Below, piece by piece: positions 23,345-34,417 of a DNA stretch of 64,000 nucleotides. Positions within the stretch are counted from its first letter, which is position 1; the number at the start of each line of letters is the position of its first letter. The notes under the pieces are model-generated. The model had not been told where the DNA came from. It made no database searches and was given only the letters and a program-made list of their open reading frames with translations. This stretch comes from Polychytrium aggregatum (taxonomy: Eukaryota > Chytridiomycota > Chytridiomycetes > Polychytriales), in contig NW_026516281.1 of the NCBI RefSeq assembly GCF_025602895.1, positions 124,001-188,000 of the forward strand. Reading direction: 5' to 3'. The translations under genes and the position numbers were made by a program.

Positions 23345-24300
23345 ACCCAGGCGATCAGGTCCGGCTGATCGGGCCACGGCTCTCCAGAGAGCATGAATCG
23401 CCTTCGCAGCTCTCGCATCTGAGAAGGGAAGACAGGTTGTCGAACTGGACGGGGCTGAATATGTCGCTGAATCGGACGGCGTTGAATATACTGTCGATAC
23501 AATACATTGCCAGAAGGGGACTCTGATGCTCCCTTGCAATCGATGTCGTTTCTGTGTGGTGCTTTGAGGTGGTCGCTGTCCACGAACGTGAATCGGCTCG
23601 TTTGCATTCATATCCACCATCGATATCCACCATATCCACCGTATACACCATCGATATCCACCATCGATATCCATCATCCATCTCGGGCGTATCGCCTCAA
23701 TCCTGCGCTTGAGTGGACATCGCTCCGCCGTTGTCGCAATGATCCCGAGCCCGTTTGTGCTGACAATCGCCGTGACGGCGTCCCAACCATGCGGAAAATC
23801 CCACACCCACCCTCCCTGCCAGACCATCTCCGATCTGGCTGAGCAATCGCCCACCAGGCCATGTGCCCGGCTCGCATGACCCTGAGCCACCATGAATTAG
23901 GTTCCCAGCTGCCAATCAGTCAGGCGTGCTGCTCTGCCATCCCCGACCACTTTCTCGTCTGCTCTTCACCATGTGCTCCCATCGTGCTGTCGCCCCAACT
24001 GCTGCCATGCCTCCCGGTGGCCGGTGTCCGATCTGGCCACTTGCCCTCCCTCCGTCAGTCCAAAGGATCTCTGGCGCCCGCAGATTTTCCGGCTCGACAA
24101 ACCTTCCCGCCCACCACCCGGTCTGTCTCCGCAATATCCCGCCCTCGGGTCGTGTATATAATCCAGCGGCGGGGCAATTCCCATTTGGTTTGCAGCGACG
24201 CCGCCCGTATCCAGCCTCATCTCCTTCCTTCCATACCTCCTCTAGCACCACTCGTCCCTTTGCTCCTTCGCTGATTTCAATCTCATTCCGCGCTGTCGCC
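23345..24300. other. Intergenic, with TATA box for the downstream gene
   Basis: No gene is visible. A degenerate array of 'atccaccatcgat' units lies at 23608-23682. TATATAA at 24155-24161 lies about 140 bp before the ATG at 24301 and is a plausible promoter for that gene. Confidence 0.5.
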
Positions 24301-25155
24301 ATGAACAACAGCTCCCTCGACCCCGCTTACACCAGCCTCGGCTTCACCCTGGCCAACTCAAAGTACAGCTGTGTCCGCGAGTTCTACGTCGTCCACTTCT
24401 TCTTCGCCATGGCGATGGGCGTGCTCGGCGTCGTCTGCTTCGTGACACGGCTGATTCCTCGGCTCAGATACTTCCATGCCCCGGTGGGAAGAGCGTACAT
24501 CATCTCGCTCCTTGGGGCCACGGCCTCCTCACTGCTGATCCACAACGAGGGCATGCCTCTCGGCGTGCTGATTTCGTTTTGCTGGGTCCTCGGCGGCACC
24601 GTCGTCGGCTGGCTCGCCATCGTGCTCCATCGGGACATTCTCCACAACCGGGCCCTCAACGAGCTCGACCGCTCAAAGGCCGAGCTGCTCGGGCCGTCGT
24701 CCGAGAGCACCAAGGCCCAGCTCCAGCGCATCATGCGATCCATCGCCGAACGCAAGACCGCCCTGCAGCGCATGCTCTCGTGGAAGGCCCTCCACGGCAT
24801 CCTGATGCTCGTTTCCTGGGTGAATATCATCGGCCGTATCGGCGTTACCTTTGCCACCTTCCCGAAGCTCTCGTATCCCGAGTTTGAGTGCTACACGTAT
24901 CCGGCATACAAGCCCGTCAACTCGTCCTGGTACCAGTACACCCCCGGCTCGCCCATTCAGTTTCTGCCATCCGCGGACCCTCTCTACTCCCGCCTGCCAT
25001 GGGCCTATTCCGAAGGCCGTTTCGGCACCATCCTCCTGGTTGGGCCCTCCCTGGCTGGCTTTGTTCTGGGTCTCGTTTACTCGTACCTCTCCCGTCGCTT
25101 CGGCGGCTCTCCCAAGCTCCAGGCCGTTCCAGAAAGCGATGCCGGATCTCTGTGA
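24301..25155 (+). CDS. Uncharacterised multi-span membrane protein
   Basis: Single exon of 284 aa; the ATG at 24301 follows a TATA box by about 140 bp. Hydrophobic segments are at about residues 27-50 (FYVVHFFFAMAMGVLGVVCF), 60-80, 86-107 (LGVLISFCWVLGGTVVGWLA), 160-182 (HGILMLVSWVNIIGRIGV) and 243-265 (GTILLVGPSLAGFVLGLVYS). A charged, probably cytosolic or coiled segment (LDRSKAELLG to about ERKTALQRM) separates the third and fourth. The loop before the last helix has aromatic residues and two Cys-containing positions (FECYTYPAY). I do not recognise the family. The reading is clean and the codon use is that of a real gene. Confidence 0.75.
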   Translation: MNNSSLDPAYTSLGFTLANSKYSCVREFYVVHFFFAMAMGVLGVVCFVTRLIPRLRYFHAPVGRAYIISLLGATASSLLIHNEGMPLGVLISFCWVLGGTVVGWLAIVLHRDILHNRALNELDRSKAELLGPSSESTKAQLQRIMRSIAERKTALQRMLSWKALHGILMLVSWVNIIGRIGVTFATFPKLSYPEFECYTYPAYKPVNSSWYQYTPGSPIQFLPSADPLYSRLPWAYSEGRFGTILLVGPSLAGFVLGLVYSYLSRRFGGSPKLQAVPESDAGSL

Positions 25156-25686
25156 ACCTGCGCTGATCATCACTGTCGTGATACGGTGCTCCAATCTTGA
25201 CGTTGTCTCAGCCGAGGACTCCCTTGACTTTGACCACAGCTCGTCCGCTTGTCACATCCTCCTCCAGTTCTGCAGGTTTTTTGTAAATACAATCTATTCG
25301 GTCCCAATAATGCGGCCGCAAGTACCTTGATATCTCGCGATGCTGCCCAGCATCCGTCGGCACCACAGCAGTGCAGGCTTCCTATGCTCTCGACTCGGAT
25401 CTCGCATCGATGGGGTTGTATAGCAAGATCAGTATTATCGACACAAATGCCGTTGACGCTCAACCGCAGCTCCGTCGACAGTCAAGCTGCCTTGACGGCT
25501 GCACACAGAGTGTCCGCGCTGAGTGCTCGGTAGTCGCCGAAACTGCGTTGGCCATACGGACTGATGATACCGCCAAGGTGAGGGGAATAGCTTTGCAATG
25601 GGTGCAAACGATGCCGTCTGCGATAGTTATCGTGGCGCCGATCAATCCAATCTGGGCCGCAGCCGAAGCATGAGTGCCCAAGCTTC
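25156..25686. other. Convergent intergenic, nothing recognised
   Basis: About 530 bp between two converging genes; no feature beyond possible 3' UTRs. Confidence 0.5.
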
Positions 25687-27931
25687 TTACTCCCAGTCGC
25701 CCCAGTCCTCCTCGGCATCGGCAGCCTGTGGTGCCCCAACCGTTCCCTCCATCTCTTTGACAAACTTGAGCGACTCTGTCACGATCTCGAAGCTTTCCTT
25801 GTCCGAGTTTTGTTCGGGCGATGATGCCGATGCTCGGGCACTCTCGGCCGAAGGTGGCACTATCGCTGCGGGGTGATCTGCCGAGACCAACTCGACTTGC
25901 TGCACTTGCACCTTGGTGATCGGAACTTGTGCCTCGGCGTGTTCGGTCGGGACTGCGGTGAGGACCACTTCCTCTTCTTCCTCTTCCTCATCTTCATCCG
26001 AATCCCACTTGAAGTCTTCTTCGCCAGCCTCGACATCTGGTTGTCCGGTCGGACGATGGTGTTAGCGAGTGCGCTGGCTGGAGTCGAGCGAGCTCACCGG
26101 TACGTCGTCCATAACATTACAGGTGCATCTTAGCCCCCGCCAGTTGCGTGTTGCGTGTTGCCATCAGAAGCCATGTCCAGACGGATATGCAACTTACCAC
26201 TCATCAGTCGGCGCCGTGTCTCTTCCTCCCGCTCTAGCTCGGCTATCTTCCAGAAGTATCTCAGCCAAAAGTCATCATACGAAACCTTGGTCGGGACTGT
26301 GCAAAGAGATTCAATGGTGTCCATTAGCGCTCACTACAAGCGATCGAGGTTATGCGGCCGCCGCAGCCATATGAAGGCCTGCCCGTCCACCTGCATGCCG
26401 ATTTCAATCACATCTCGTTGCTCCCTCCAGCACATCGCTATCAGCCAGATCGAAATATACGGGTAGTAGCCGTACCAATTTCATCCATCAACTGTTTCTG
26501 ACCCGGGTCCTGGCTCAGGCTTATCGATATTGCCTCAGCCTGAGCCGCAAGATCGAACGACTGCTGGAACTTGCCGAACCTTTCGGCAACATCGCGCTCG
26601 AACGGCGATCCCGTCGAGATCGGCTCGTGCGGATTTGTGATGTACGTTTGCGGATCCCGCCGCAGCGACGACAGCTGGGCAGCCTTGCGGTTGTAGGCAA
26701 CCACATTCTTGTGCTTGTTTTGGGAGCTCGATGCCTTTTTTTTGAGCCGGGGCGGGTTCTTGAGCAAGGTCGTGATGCTGCTCCCAAGCTTGCCCACCAG
26801 ATCCTCGGCCTTGTGCAGCCCTTCCCCAGCCAAAGCCTCGATTTGCTCGATGCGCTCCTCGAGATGCATCTCATCGAGTTTGCGATCGATGTAGGTCTCA
26901 AACTCGGGCTTGTTTTTGAACCGCGGGATCAGCAATCCCGTCGAGACGTCATAGTCGTCAAACTCTGGCTGCTCCTCCTGCTGGGCTTGCTGCTGCTGTT
27001 GGTCGTCTGCCGATGCCGCGCCCTCGGGTGCTGCGGCGCGGTCCTGGCTCATCAGCTTGCTGGGCAGGGCACCCAGTTGGTTCTCGAGTGCCTCGAGTTG
27101 CGTGTCGAGGGCGTTGACCGTCTTGGCGGCCGCCGAGAGTGTGTTTTGGGCGAGCTTGGAGGCGGTTTGGGCCAGAACCGACGACTCTGCCTGCACCACA
27201 TTCGCAAACTCAGCAAGGTCGCTGCATAACCACGGAAGTATGAAACCGAGCCGCGGGTGGACAGAAGGCAAAGAGTTTGATCAGGGTGGTGCTGCAGCTT
27301 CAGAGTCGGCAAAGGGTCTGTGCTCCAGAGCCTGGCTGCTGGAACTTGCCAATAGCGACATGCACCGCAAGGCAGAGTCGCGCAGAGCCAGCATGGGCCT
27401 CGACTCGGAGGGGCATCCACATCGGACCAAGCTCGGAAATGAGGAGCGTTGCAGAACCGTACCGTTTATATACGCTCACAACCGACTCGGACTGAAAAAA
27501 TAAGGCAGTGGCGGCACGGTAAGTTGGTGGAAGCGCAAAATGGTACTCTGGTATTGCATCGAGCTGTCCATGAACGACATGGGGCCGTTGGGTCGAAGCA
27601 AGCAAGGGATCCGAACCTGCTTCTTGACCGTCTCCATGATGCTGCCCCACGAGCTCGCCAGACCACCAAAGCCGGACCAGCCTTGAGACTTGGGCTGGAG
27701 TTGCTTGGGAGGCTCGGCGGACTGTGCGGTGGGCTCGGGGGAGGGTTGTGCACTTGAGGGCTGCAGGACCGGGGGAGGCAGGGCAGGAGAGAGCGAGACC
27801 GATACGTGGACATCTTCGGCTTCGGCATCAATTTGGGCGACACTGCTGGGCTCGGCGGCCAGGCTGGACTGGTCTGCGGCGGCCTTGAGCTCGGCTGCGG
27901 TCGGCAGGGTCTTTGGCGAGCTATCACCCAT
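25687..27931 (-). CDS. BSD-domain protein (SYAP1/BSDC1/DOS2-like)
   Basis: Five exons, 27617-27931, 27463-27491 (29 nt), 26476-27221, 26198-26296 and 25687-26036, join in phase to 1539 nt and 512 aa. The start is MGDSSPKTLP. Around exon 2 the protein reads ETVKKQSESVVSVYKRDLAE, the amphipathic stretch that opens SYAP1/BSDC1 proteins. A coiled/low-complexity middle with a Gln run follows, then the BSD signature VPTKVSYDDFWLRYFWK (about residues 364-380). After that come an acidic run and the terminal DWGDWE, also typical of BSDC1-like tails. BSD-domain proteins of this class are poorly defined; SYAP1 has been linked to Akt signalling and DOS2 to ubiquitin turnover. The 29-nt exon is supported by the family match and by phase. 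Confidence 0.85.
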
Positions 27932-28802
27932 CTGTTGCTTGCGGCTGGTCGTGGTGGTCGTGGTGGTCGTGGTGGTCGAGGACTGGTTGATGGCGGCAGA
28001 TCGATGAAAGCCAGGGCGGGGTCGGGCGCGAACAGGCAAGGGCAAGGGCAAGGGCAAGGGCTGCACACCCTGGAGCCAAAACGGGCAAGGCAGCCACGTG
28101 ATGCATTCATGTTGGATTCAAGTTGGATTCAAGTTGGATTCATGGTGGATTCATGTTGGATTCATGGTGGATTCATGTTGGATTCATGGTGGATTCATGG
28201 TGCTCATGCTGCATAGATGCTGGAGTATTGTGATATATTACTGCGCTGTGTTTCGTGCGCACCCGCTCCCCGACAGTACCCTCCCCAGCCGTCCCCAGAC
28301 CGGCTCTGGGCCAGTCCCTTCGGCGGAGGCAGCCCCGCCAGCAGGGTCTGCTGGAAAGGCGCAAGGGTCTAGACAGACCATGTCCAGGACGCCCGGCGAT
28401 ATCCACAGCGGCCGGGATGCATGCCGTCCTCGCTAGTCTGCCTCAGCTGCATACGATCGTTTTGTCGGCTGTCTGCTTCCTCATATCCCGTTCCTGGCCA
28501 TCCTCTATCCACCACGTCTGCCCACAATCATCCGGTCGTCTCACTTGTCCAGCCTCGATCGTAGGCCAGCGCGGCTCCTCTCTAACCATCAAGCCACACC
28601 CTGATCAAGCTTCCCGATCCCGCTGCTGTATACCCCAAAACAAAGCTATCCGGCACAGTTGGATCGACTGGCAGCACCATCCATCCAAGACATTTGGCGC
28701 TTTCGTCACCTTGGATTCTGCGGCATACTTCACATAATCCGATTCGCCTCCCGAGAAGATAAACTGCCCCACTGTCATTTGCACGCTGTCCATATCGCAA
28801 CG
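27932..28802. other. Intergenic with minisatellite
   Basis: No gene is visible between the divergent BSD and mucin-lectin genes. An 11-bp array lies at 28105-28200. Confidence 0.5.
28105..28200 (+). repeat. 11-bp minisatellite (attcatgttgg)n
   Basis: About eight to nine units with alternating 'gttgg', 'agttgg' and 'ggtgg' variants, 600 bp upstream of the mucin-lectin gene. Confidence 0.85.
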
Positions 28803-31800
28803 ATGGGCACTGACTCAGCATCGCTCTCCAGACCACTCTCTCTTTGCCGGCTGTTGCTGGTGCTGCTGTCCTTGCTGGTCTGCAACTCGCTCGCTCTCTG
28901 CCACAACTCAGCCGGATCGCATCTGGCCGGCGTTGCCGATGCCAACCCCCTGATCAAGCGCGAAGTGGTCCAGGACGGCAACATCACTACCATCATCGTC
29001 ACTGTCTTTGTGTACGTTGATCAAAGAGGTCATCCCGTCGATCAGCATGGGAATCCTATCGCCACCTGGGCCCAGCCCGATGTCGACCATGGCCCCTCGC
29101 CGCTGGTGCTTCTGCAGGCCGTCGACTTGCCCTCGGGCAGCTCATCGGCGGCCCCGGCCCAGTCTACCGAGTGCCCGGTTGTCACCATCACCGTGACCGT
29201 CACAAAAACGTACTGCCCCGATCTGTCCAGCGCCGAGCTGTCGACCACATGTGAGTTCCTTTCATCGGGTCTGCCGCTGCCATGATGCTCTTGCGCTCGT
29301 TCCGAGGCTCTTCTCGAGTCCCGATCATGCCTTTTGCGGCTGCGTCTTAGGCCTGGCTCCCTCAGTCAGTCACTGATACCTTGATTTTATCCTCGTCGTC
29401 TCAGCTTGGTGGAGTATTCCGGCCTCGACAACAGCAGCGATCTCGACAACTGAGCCCTCAACAGCGACAACTGCGATCGCCACAAGCATCGTCCCGACCC
29501 TGCCCTCACCAACGACGACCACAAGCACTGAAGCTCGCACTACGGTTACTCCCTCTGTGACATCCACAGTTTCGTCGGCGCTCTCGTCTCTGGTGATCAC
29601 CACAACCGTGCCAGTTATATCGAGTGCATCCTCATCCACACTCCCTATATCGGTGCCGTCCACAAGCGCAAATACCGCCTCTGCTACAACCGTCACGGCA
29701 TCGACCACTCTAGCCACGACATCGGTTCCTACCACCATTACCATTGTGACAGTACCGGTCTCCACTGGCTCCATCGCAACTACGGCTCTTTCGATTTCCA
29801 CATCCAGTCCGGCCCCCACCACCATCGTGACCGCCGCTTCCGCCACAACTACCACCAGCGCCATCATGGCCACCACTGCCTCGGCATCGAGCACGACCGT
29901 GTCCACTAGCGAGCCAGCAAGCATGTCGACTACTTCGGCGATGCCAACAACCTCCACGGAGACCACTGCCGAGTCGTCTTCGGAATTCAGTATCGAGTCC
30001 ACTTTGATGACCACCACAACGGCCACTACACCCGAGCCCGTGACGACACCCACCACAGCGTCGTGGTTGACAACAGCCCCGACACCCTGGACTATATCCA
30101 CCACCGTCAGTGCCTCGGTAGTGACCCAGCCATCGTCCGAAATCACACAGCCAAGCTTCTCGACTACCACTACAGCAGCACCCTTCACTAGCACTTCCTC
30201 GACACCTGCCGCTACTTCGATTCTTTCGGTTACATCTGGAACCATGCTGACGTCAAACAACTCGCCACCAACCAGCACCATACCCACCATACCCACCATA
30301 CCCACCGTATCCACAACCGGCCCAGCACCGACCACCGTGGCCACATCTCCAGCATCTATGACTGTGGTCATCACAGCATCGACTTCCACAGCCAGCGTAT
30401 CCACAGTCCCAATGACAATGTCAGCGACAACGACATTGTCCATAACGACGACGACGATCATCGAAACCAGCACGACGAGTGCAACAACCACCGGCATTAG
30501 CATCACTGTACCTACAACTGAGCCAGCTATCAGCTCCTCAGTCTCGTGGCTCACCTCGACCGTTCCTGCCACACATTCGTCGCCATCCCAGCCCCAAACC
30601 CTGTCCGTCTCGGCCTCGGTATTCACCGGAACCGTGGTATCATCAGGCACAACTGCCGTCTCCGTATCGTTGCTGACATCCACGAACACAGCCCCATCGA
30701 CGCAGTTATCGGCTAGCACGAGCATCCCGGGCTCGTCTTTTGTCACAGTCACAACAGGTCTATCGACTTCAGTCGCAGCTGAAACCACCACACAGACCCA
30801 ATCTGTGACAACAACGTCAATCATACCGACTTTATCAACTTCCGTATCGATACCATCAGCCACTACAACAGCAATGTTACCCCCCACATCGATAACATCA
30901 ACCACGACACCAGCGATGTCAATCACAACCGTCTCGCCGATAACCACATCGTCAACCATCACGACCACCAACTTCGTGACGCCGACCACCACGGCAATTG
31001 CAACCACCACAGCAACCTCGTTCCTTTCGTCTTCGACAACATCCCAGGTTGCCACATCGCCTCCTTCAACCACTACATTCACTCAGACACAACCAGGAAC
31101 ACAATCCGCGACAACTCAGCCTTCCGAGACGTGGTTCTCAGGGACAACCACACTTCCAGTGACAACAACACTCGCTCCATCTTCCCGATCGGCCACCTAT
31201 CCGCCCAGCTGGCCCGCGACAACTGAAGGTTTGTCTCGCACCTTGTTTTCAAAGCCACGAGAGCATGCTCGTTCATGACTCGGATGTGTCGGTGAAACAG
31301 CGCCATTTGACATCCTTGCATCCTGACGCTTTCCGATCTGAATGCTCTTCGCTGGCAACGATGACTGACGCAACTCAAATCACTTCATGTGTTCCTATTC
31401 GCTCAGCACCGTCGGTGTCGCCGCAGCCAAGCTTTTGTGGAGTTTGCTTGGCCAATAGCCAGTCTGCGCTCTTCCCAGGCTATCCTCTCTACTCTCCTTC
31501 GTCCTTGGCAGCCACCGGTATCAATGGCGAGACCTATCGGCTCTTTATGATGGGCGACGGCAACCTGGTGCTCGCCAAGAACGGACTGGTTTACTGGCAG
31601 TCCGGAAGCTCTGTGGCAGAGCCATCGCAGTCCTACTTTGCAGCCATCGCGCCGAACGGCAACATCTTTGTCGTTGAATCAGCGACGCAGGCAGCCGTGT
31701 GGTCCACATCCATGAGTAACATAGGCTACTCGGCTCCATACTGCGGTCTGCTGCAGACCAACGGCCGCCTCACCATCTACGACTCGCAATGCCGCCAATT

Positions 31801-32398
31801 CTGGAGTGTCGGTCCGGCCACCACCCCACCATCACCGCCGTCTCCGGGGCCAAGCTGTCCGTCGAGCAGCGGGTCGACTTGCTCCATCTCATTCTCGGTC
31901 CGGGACAAAGTTGTTGTCGTTGGGGAACACTTCCGCCACTACACAACCTATCTCTTCCGGCTGCTTGCCCATGTGCCAATCAGCACTGACTGGACCGTGA
32001 CCGTATCCCCAGACATCGCCGGCATCAATCTCACCGATTATCAGAACTGCCTGGTCCAGTACTCAAACGGTTCGAACATCGACCTGAATACTGCGTCGCA
32101 TCATCCAACCCCGATCGTCGTCGGCTCCAACATGTCTTGGACGCAGCAAAACGGCTATGTCGTCGGACCCACTGGCCAGACCGCCAGAGTCATCAAGAGC
32201 GGCTCAGAAATCCAGTTCAGTATGACCTTTGTCTTCCCGATTGGAGTCGATGCCTTCGAGATGTCCGTCGGCGTCGACTGCAGCGTCGCGGCGGATGCGA
32301 TCGATATCGACCCGTACAACGGGTATGGCAATGCCAGTTTCTGCGACACGCAGGCCGACGGTATTCTGCCATGGATGTCATGGCCCCTGCTGCAGTAG
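28803..32398 (+). CDS. Secreted mucin-like protein with bulb-type lectin domain
   Basis: Three exons, 28803-29250, 29405-31228 and 31407-32398, join to 1087 aa. A signal peptide is obvious (basic start, then LLLVLLSLLVCNSLALC). Residues about 33-149 contain a short repeat (VDQRGHPVDQHGNPI) and two Cys. Exon 2 encodes about 600 residues composed mainly of Thr, Ser, Ala, Pro and Val, surely heavily O-glycosylated. Exon 3 carries a B-lectin (beta-prism II) domain with three strand motifs: MGDGNLVLAKNGLVYW, PNGNIFVVESATQAAVW and TNGRLTIYDSQCRQFW. Then come a Pro-rich hinge and a 160-residue Cys-bounded C-terminal domain I cannot assign. There is no GPI signal or membrane anchor, so it is secreted or wall-bound. 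Mannose binding and a role in attachment are inferred from the lectin fold. Residue matches to the Q-x-D-x-N-x-V-x-Y mannose motif are partial. Confidence 0.85.
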
Positions 32399-32692
32399 TT
32401 CGCTCGATGCCGACTCCAGAGCGTCTCTGCACTTGCCATGTGCGAGCCCGGGGCAGCTGCACACATGATAACCCTGTCCCTGAAGCACACAATACGATTT
32501 GTATTCCCTTTCCCAAGCGATTGCTTTGAATGCTCAAGCCGCTTGTGCTTCCTTGTAGGTGATATATGCAAGTCCTACACACGAAGTCGCAGGCTGGGGT
32601 TGCGGCACAACTAATGATTGCTGTCGTGCACGCTGCTCGTCCAACGGGCAGCTCGACTTTGGCAACGGGGGTGCGAGACACGGAGTTGACCC
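32399..32692. other. Short convergent intergenic
   Basis: About 290 bp between the stops of the mucin-lectin and NAS2 genes; nothing else seen. Confidence 0.5.
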
Positions 32693-34030
32693 TCACTGAG
32701 TTGGAGGCACAATGTGGCATCTGTAATCCAAATCACATAGCATCAGAAACTGGCTTGCGTTGCAGGGCCAACCAACAGGCGGCATCTCAAGCGCACAGTT
32801 CTCCAGACTCGGAACATACCCGAGCAGCCCTCGCCCGCTCCAGCGTCGGGGCGTCAGATAGAGCGTCTCCAGAGCACTGTCGCGCCGGATCAGCAGCTCG
32901 ATCGCGGACTGTTGATTCGAGACAGGTTGTTCAACATCCAGGGAAGTGGTATACATGGGCTGTGTCAGTACAGCCCTCCGATCACCATGCAGCCTGTCTC
33001 GCAAACTTGCCAGCCCCGTCAAAGTGCCTCATATCACCGTCCTGCGCTTACATTTTCGTTTGCCGCTACAAACTGTGGGAGTCCTCCGAGGCCAGCCCCC
33101 GACTTGGAATCAAGACTGCCGAATCTGGAGGTTCATGCCAGGATCCATCTGCTCGGTCAGCCTCGACGTACGCCAGCCAATATGCACACACCGAGTCGAT
33201 GGCGGTACGGGAGCCTCACCGGATGACCAGATCGCCTCGTCTGAGTCCTGCCTGGGCAGCGGGCCCATCGGGATCGACAGCATTCACCCGGGCCAGCGGT
33301 GCTTGCGCTTGTGCTTGTGCCTGATCCTGCGGCTTCGGTGTGTCGTCACGGTCGCCTGCATCCGCCCGAATTGCATTGCTGGAGGAGGTGGATGCGGCGC
33401 TGGATTCCGGGTCCGATCGCTGTTCTGACTTGGCAACAGAGTGCAGAGCATGGAGCGACCGCTCGATCGCTTTGAGCAGGTCCTTGTGGTCGTTTCTCAG
33501 ACCTGGTGGTGCGATCGGTAGGGACAGTGTCATTGCGCCGTCTCGCAGGATCCATCCAGCAGCAGCCGGGGATGGCCTTTGTCCTCTTGGGACAGGAGTC
33601 TGCATATGGGTTATGGCTCTGCGGGAGCATCCGGGTGCATTTGGCGATCTATAGCATCGGGCTCGCTCAGGAACACATCCACAGCTGCGTTCACTCACGG
33701 ATGATTTGGACACGGGCATGGCGAATGTCGTAGGCCGCCGGGTGTGGAAAGCCATCGGCATCGACGAGGGCATCCTGCATGCCGACTCCGTGCTGAAACC
33801 CGGGGCAGACGTTAGAAGCCGCATGGTGGAAATGAGCTCCTCATCGAGCTGAGGGCCGTGCCAGCCTTATCGGAGCGCATCGAGCTTGGCAGTAATCCAA
33901 GAGGGCAGTCAGCGCGGCGCACCTGCTTCAAAACCTGCTCAAGCTCTGCCAGCTGATTCTCGATGTCTGTTTTCTGGGCCATGAGCTTCTTGGTCTGATC
34001 CATCAGCTCGGACTGTGTTGGAGAGGTCAT
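32693..34030 (-). CDS. NAS2: 26S proteasome assembly chaperone NAS2/PSMD9
   Basis: Six exons, 33923-34030, 33699-33792, 33220-33502, 33052-33124, 32820-32908 and 32693-32720, all phase-consistent, give 224 aa. The N-terminal helix pair (TKKLMAQKTDIENQLAELEQ, then HGVGMQDALVDADGFPH and LRNDHKDLLKAIE) and a PDZ-like domain (RVNAVDPDGPAAQAGLRRGD, then RFGSLDS) are typical. So is the C-terminal LTPRRWSGRGLLGCHIVP. NAS2 binds the ATPase Rpt5 C-terminus while the base of the proteasome regulatory particle assembles and is then released. An Ala/Gln run (QDQAQAQAQA) sits in the linker. The last exon is 28 nt. The gene lies in tandem with, and 390 bp downstream of, the UVRAG gene on the same strand. 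Confidence 0.95.
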
Positions 34031-34035
34031 GGCTC

Positions 34036-34098
34036 GTGTTGGTGTTGGTGTTGGTGTTGGTGTTGGTGTTGGTGTTGGTGTTGGTGTTGGTGTTGGTG
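34036..34098 (+). repeat. 6-bp microsatellite (ttggtg)n at the NAS2 start
   Basis: About ten copies begin 5 bp upstream of the NAS2 ATG (34030), so they would lie in its 5' UTR or core promoter. Confidence 0.9.
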
Positions 34099-34417
34099 TC
34101 CGAGACGGGCTACGAGCTTGATGTCGCTGAAGGAAGCGATTCTGCGGATCTGGAGAGCGGTGTCGAAGGGACGAGGACCGATAGCCAAGGCGGCACTGGG
34201 GTGATGGAAAGCGAGATCAAGAGCAGGGACCCCAAAGGTCCAGCCGGGCTGGGCGTCGCTTTTGTTTCGTGCCAGGGCCACCCTCTCCTGACCCTTGCGC
34301 TTCATGACGCAGCGCCGCACCTCTGCTTTCGTGTGCCATTCGACTCTGGAGCCAGCGCGCTGACCAAACACAGCGAGTGCTTGCTCGATGTCTTGCCAGG
34401 GGAGATGTATTCAGAGT

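Noticed and set aside
29370-31082. 570-codon open frame on minus opposite the mucin stalk
   Set aside because: It is a Val/Ala/Asp-rich mirror of Thr/Ser codons. The + strand frame has a signal peptide, splice sites and a lectin domain.
32693-33022. Apparent leucine-rich fragment on minus
   Set aside because: On splicing it becomes the C-terminus of NAS2 (WSGRGLLGCHIVP).
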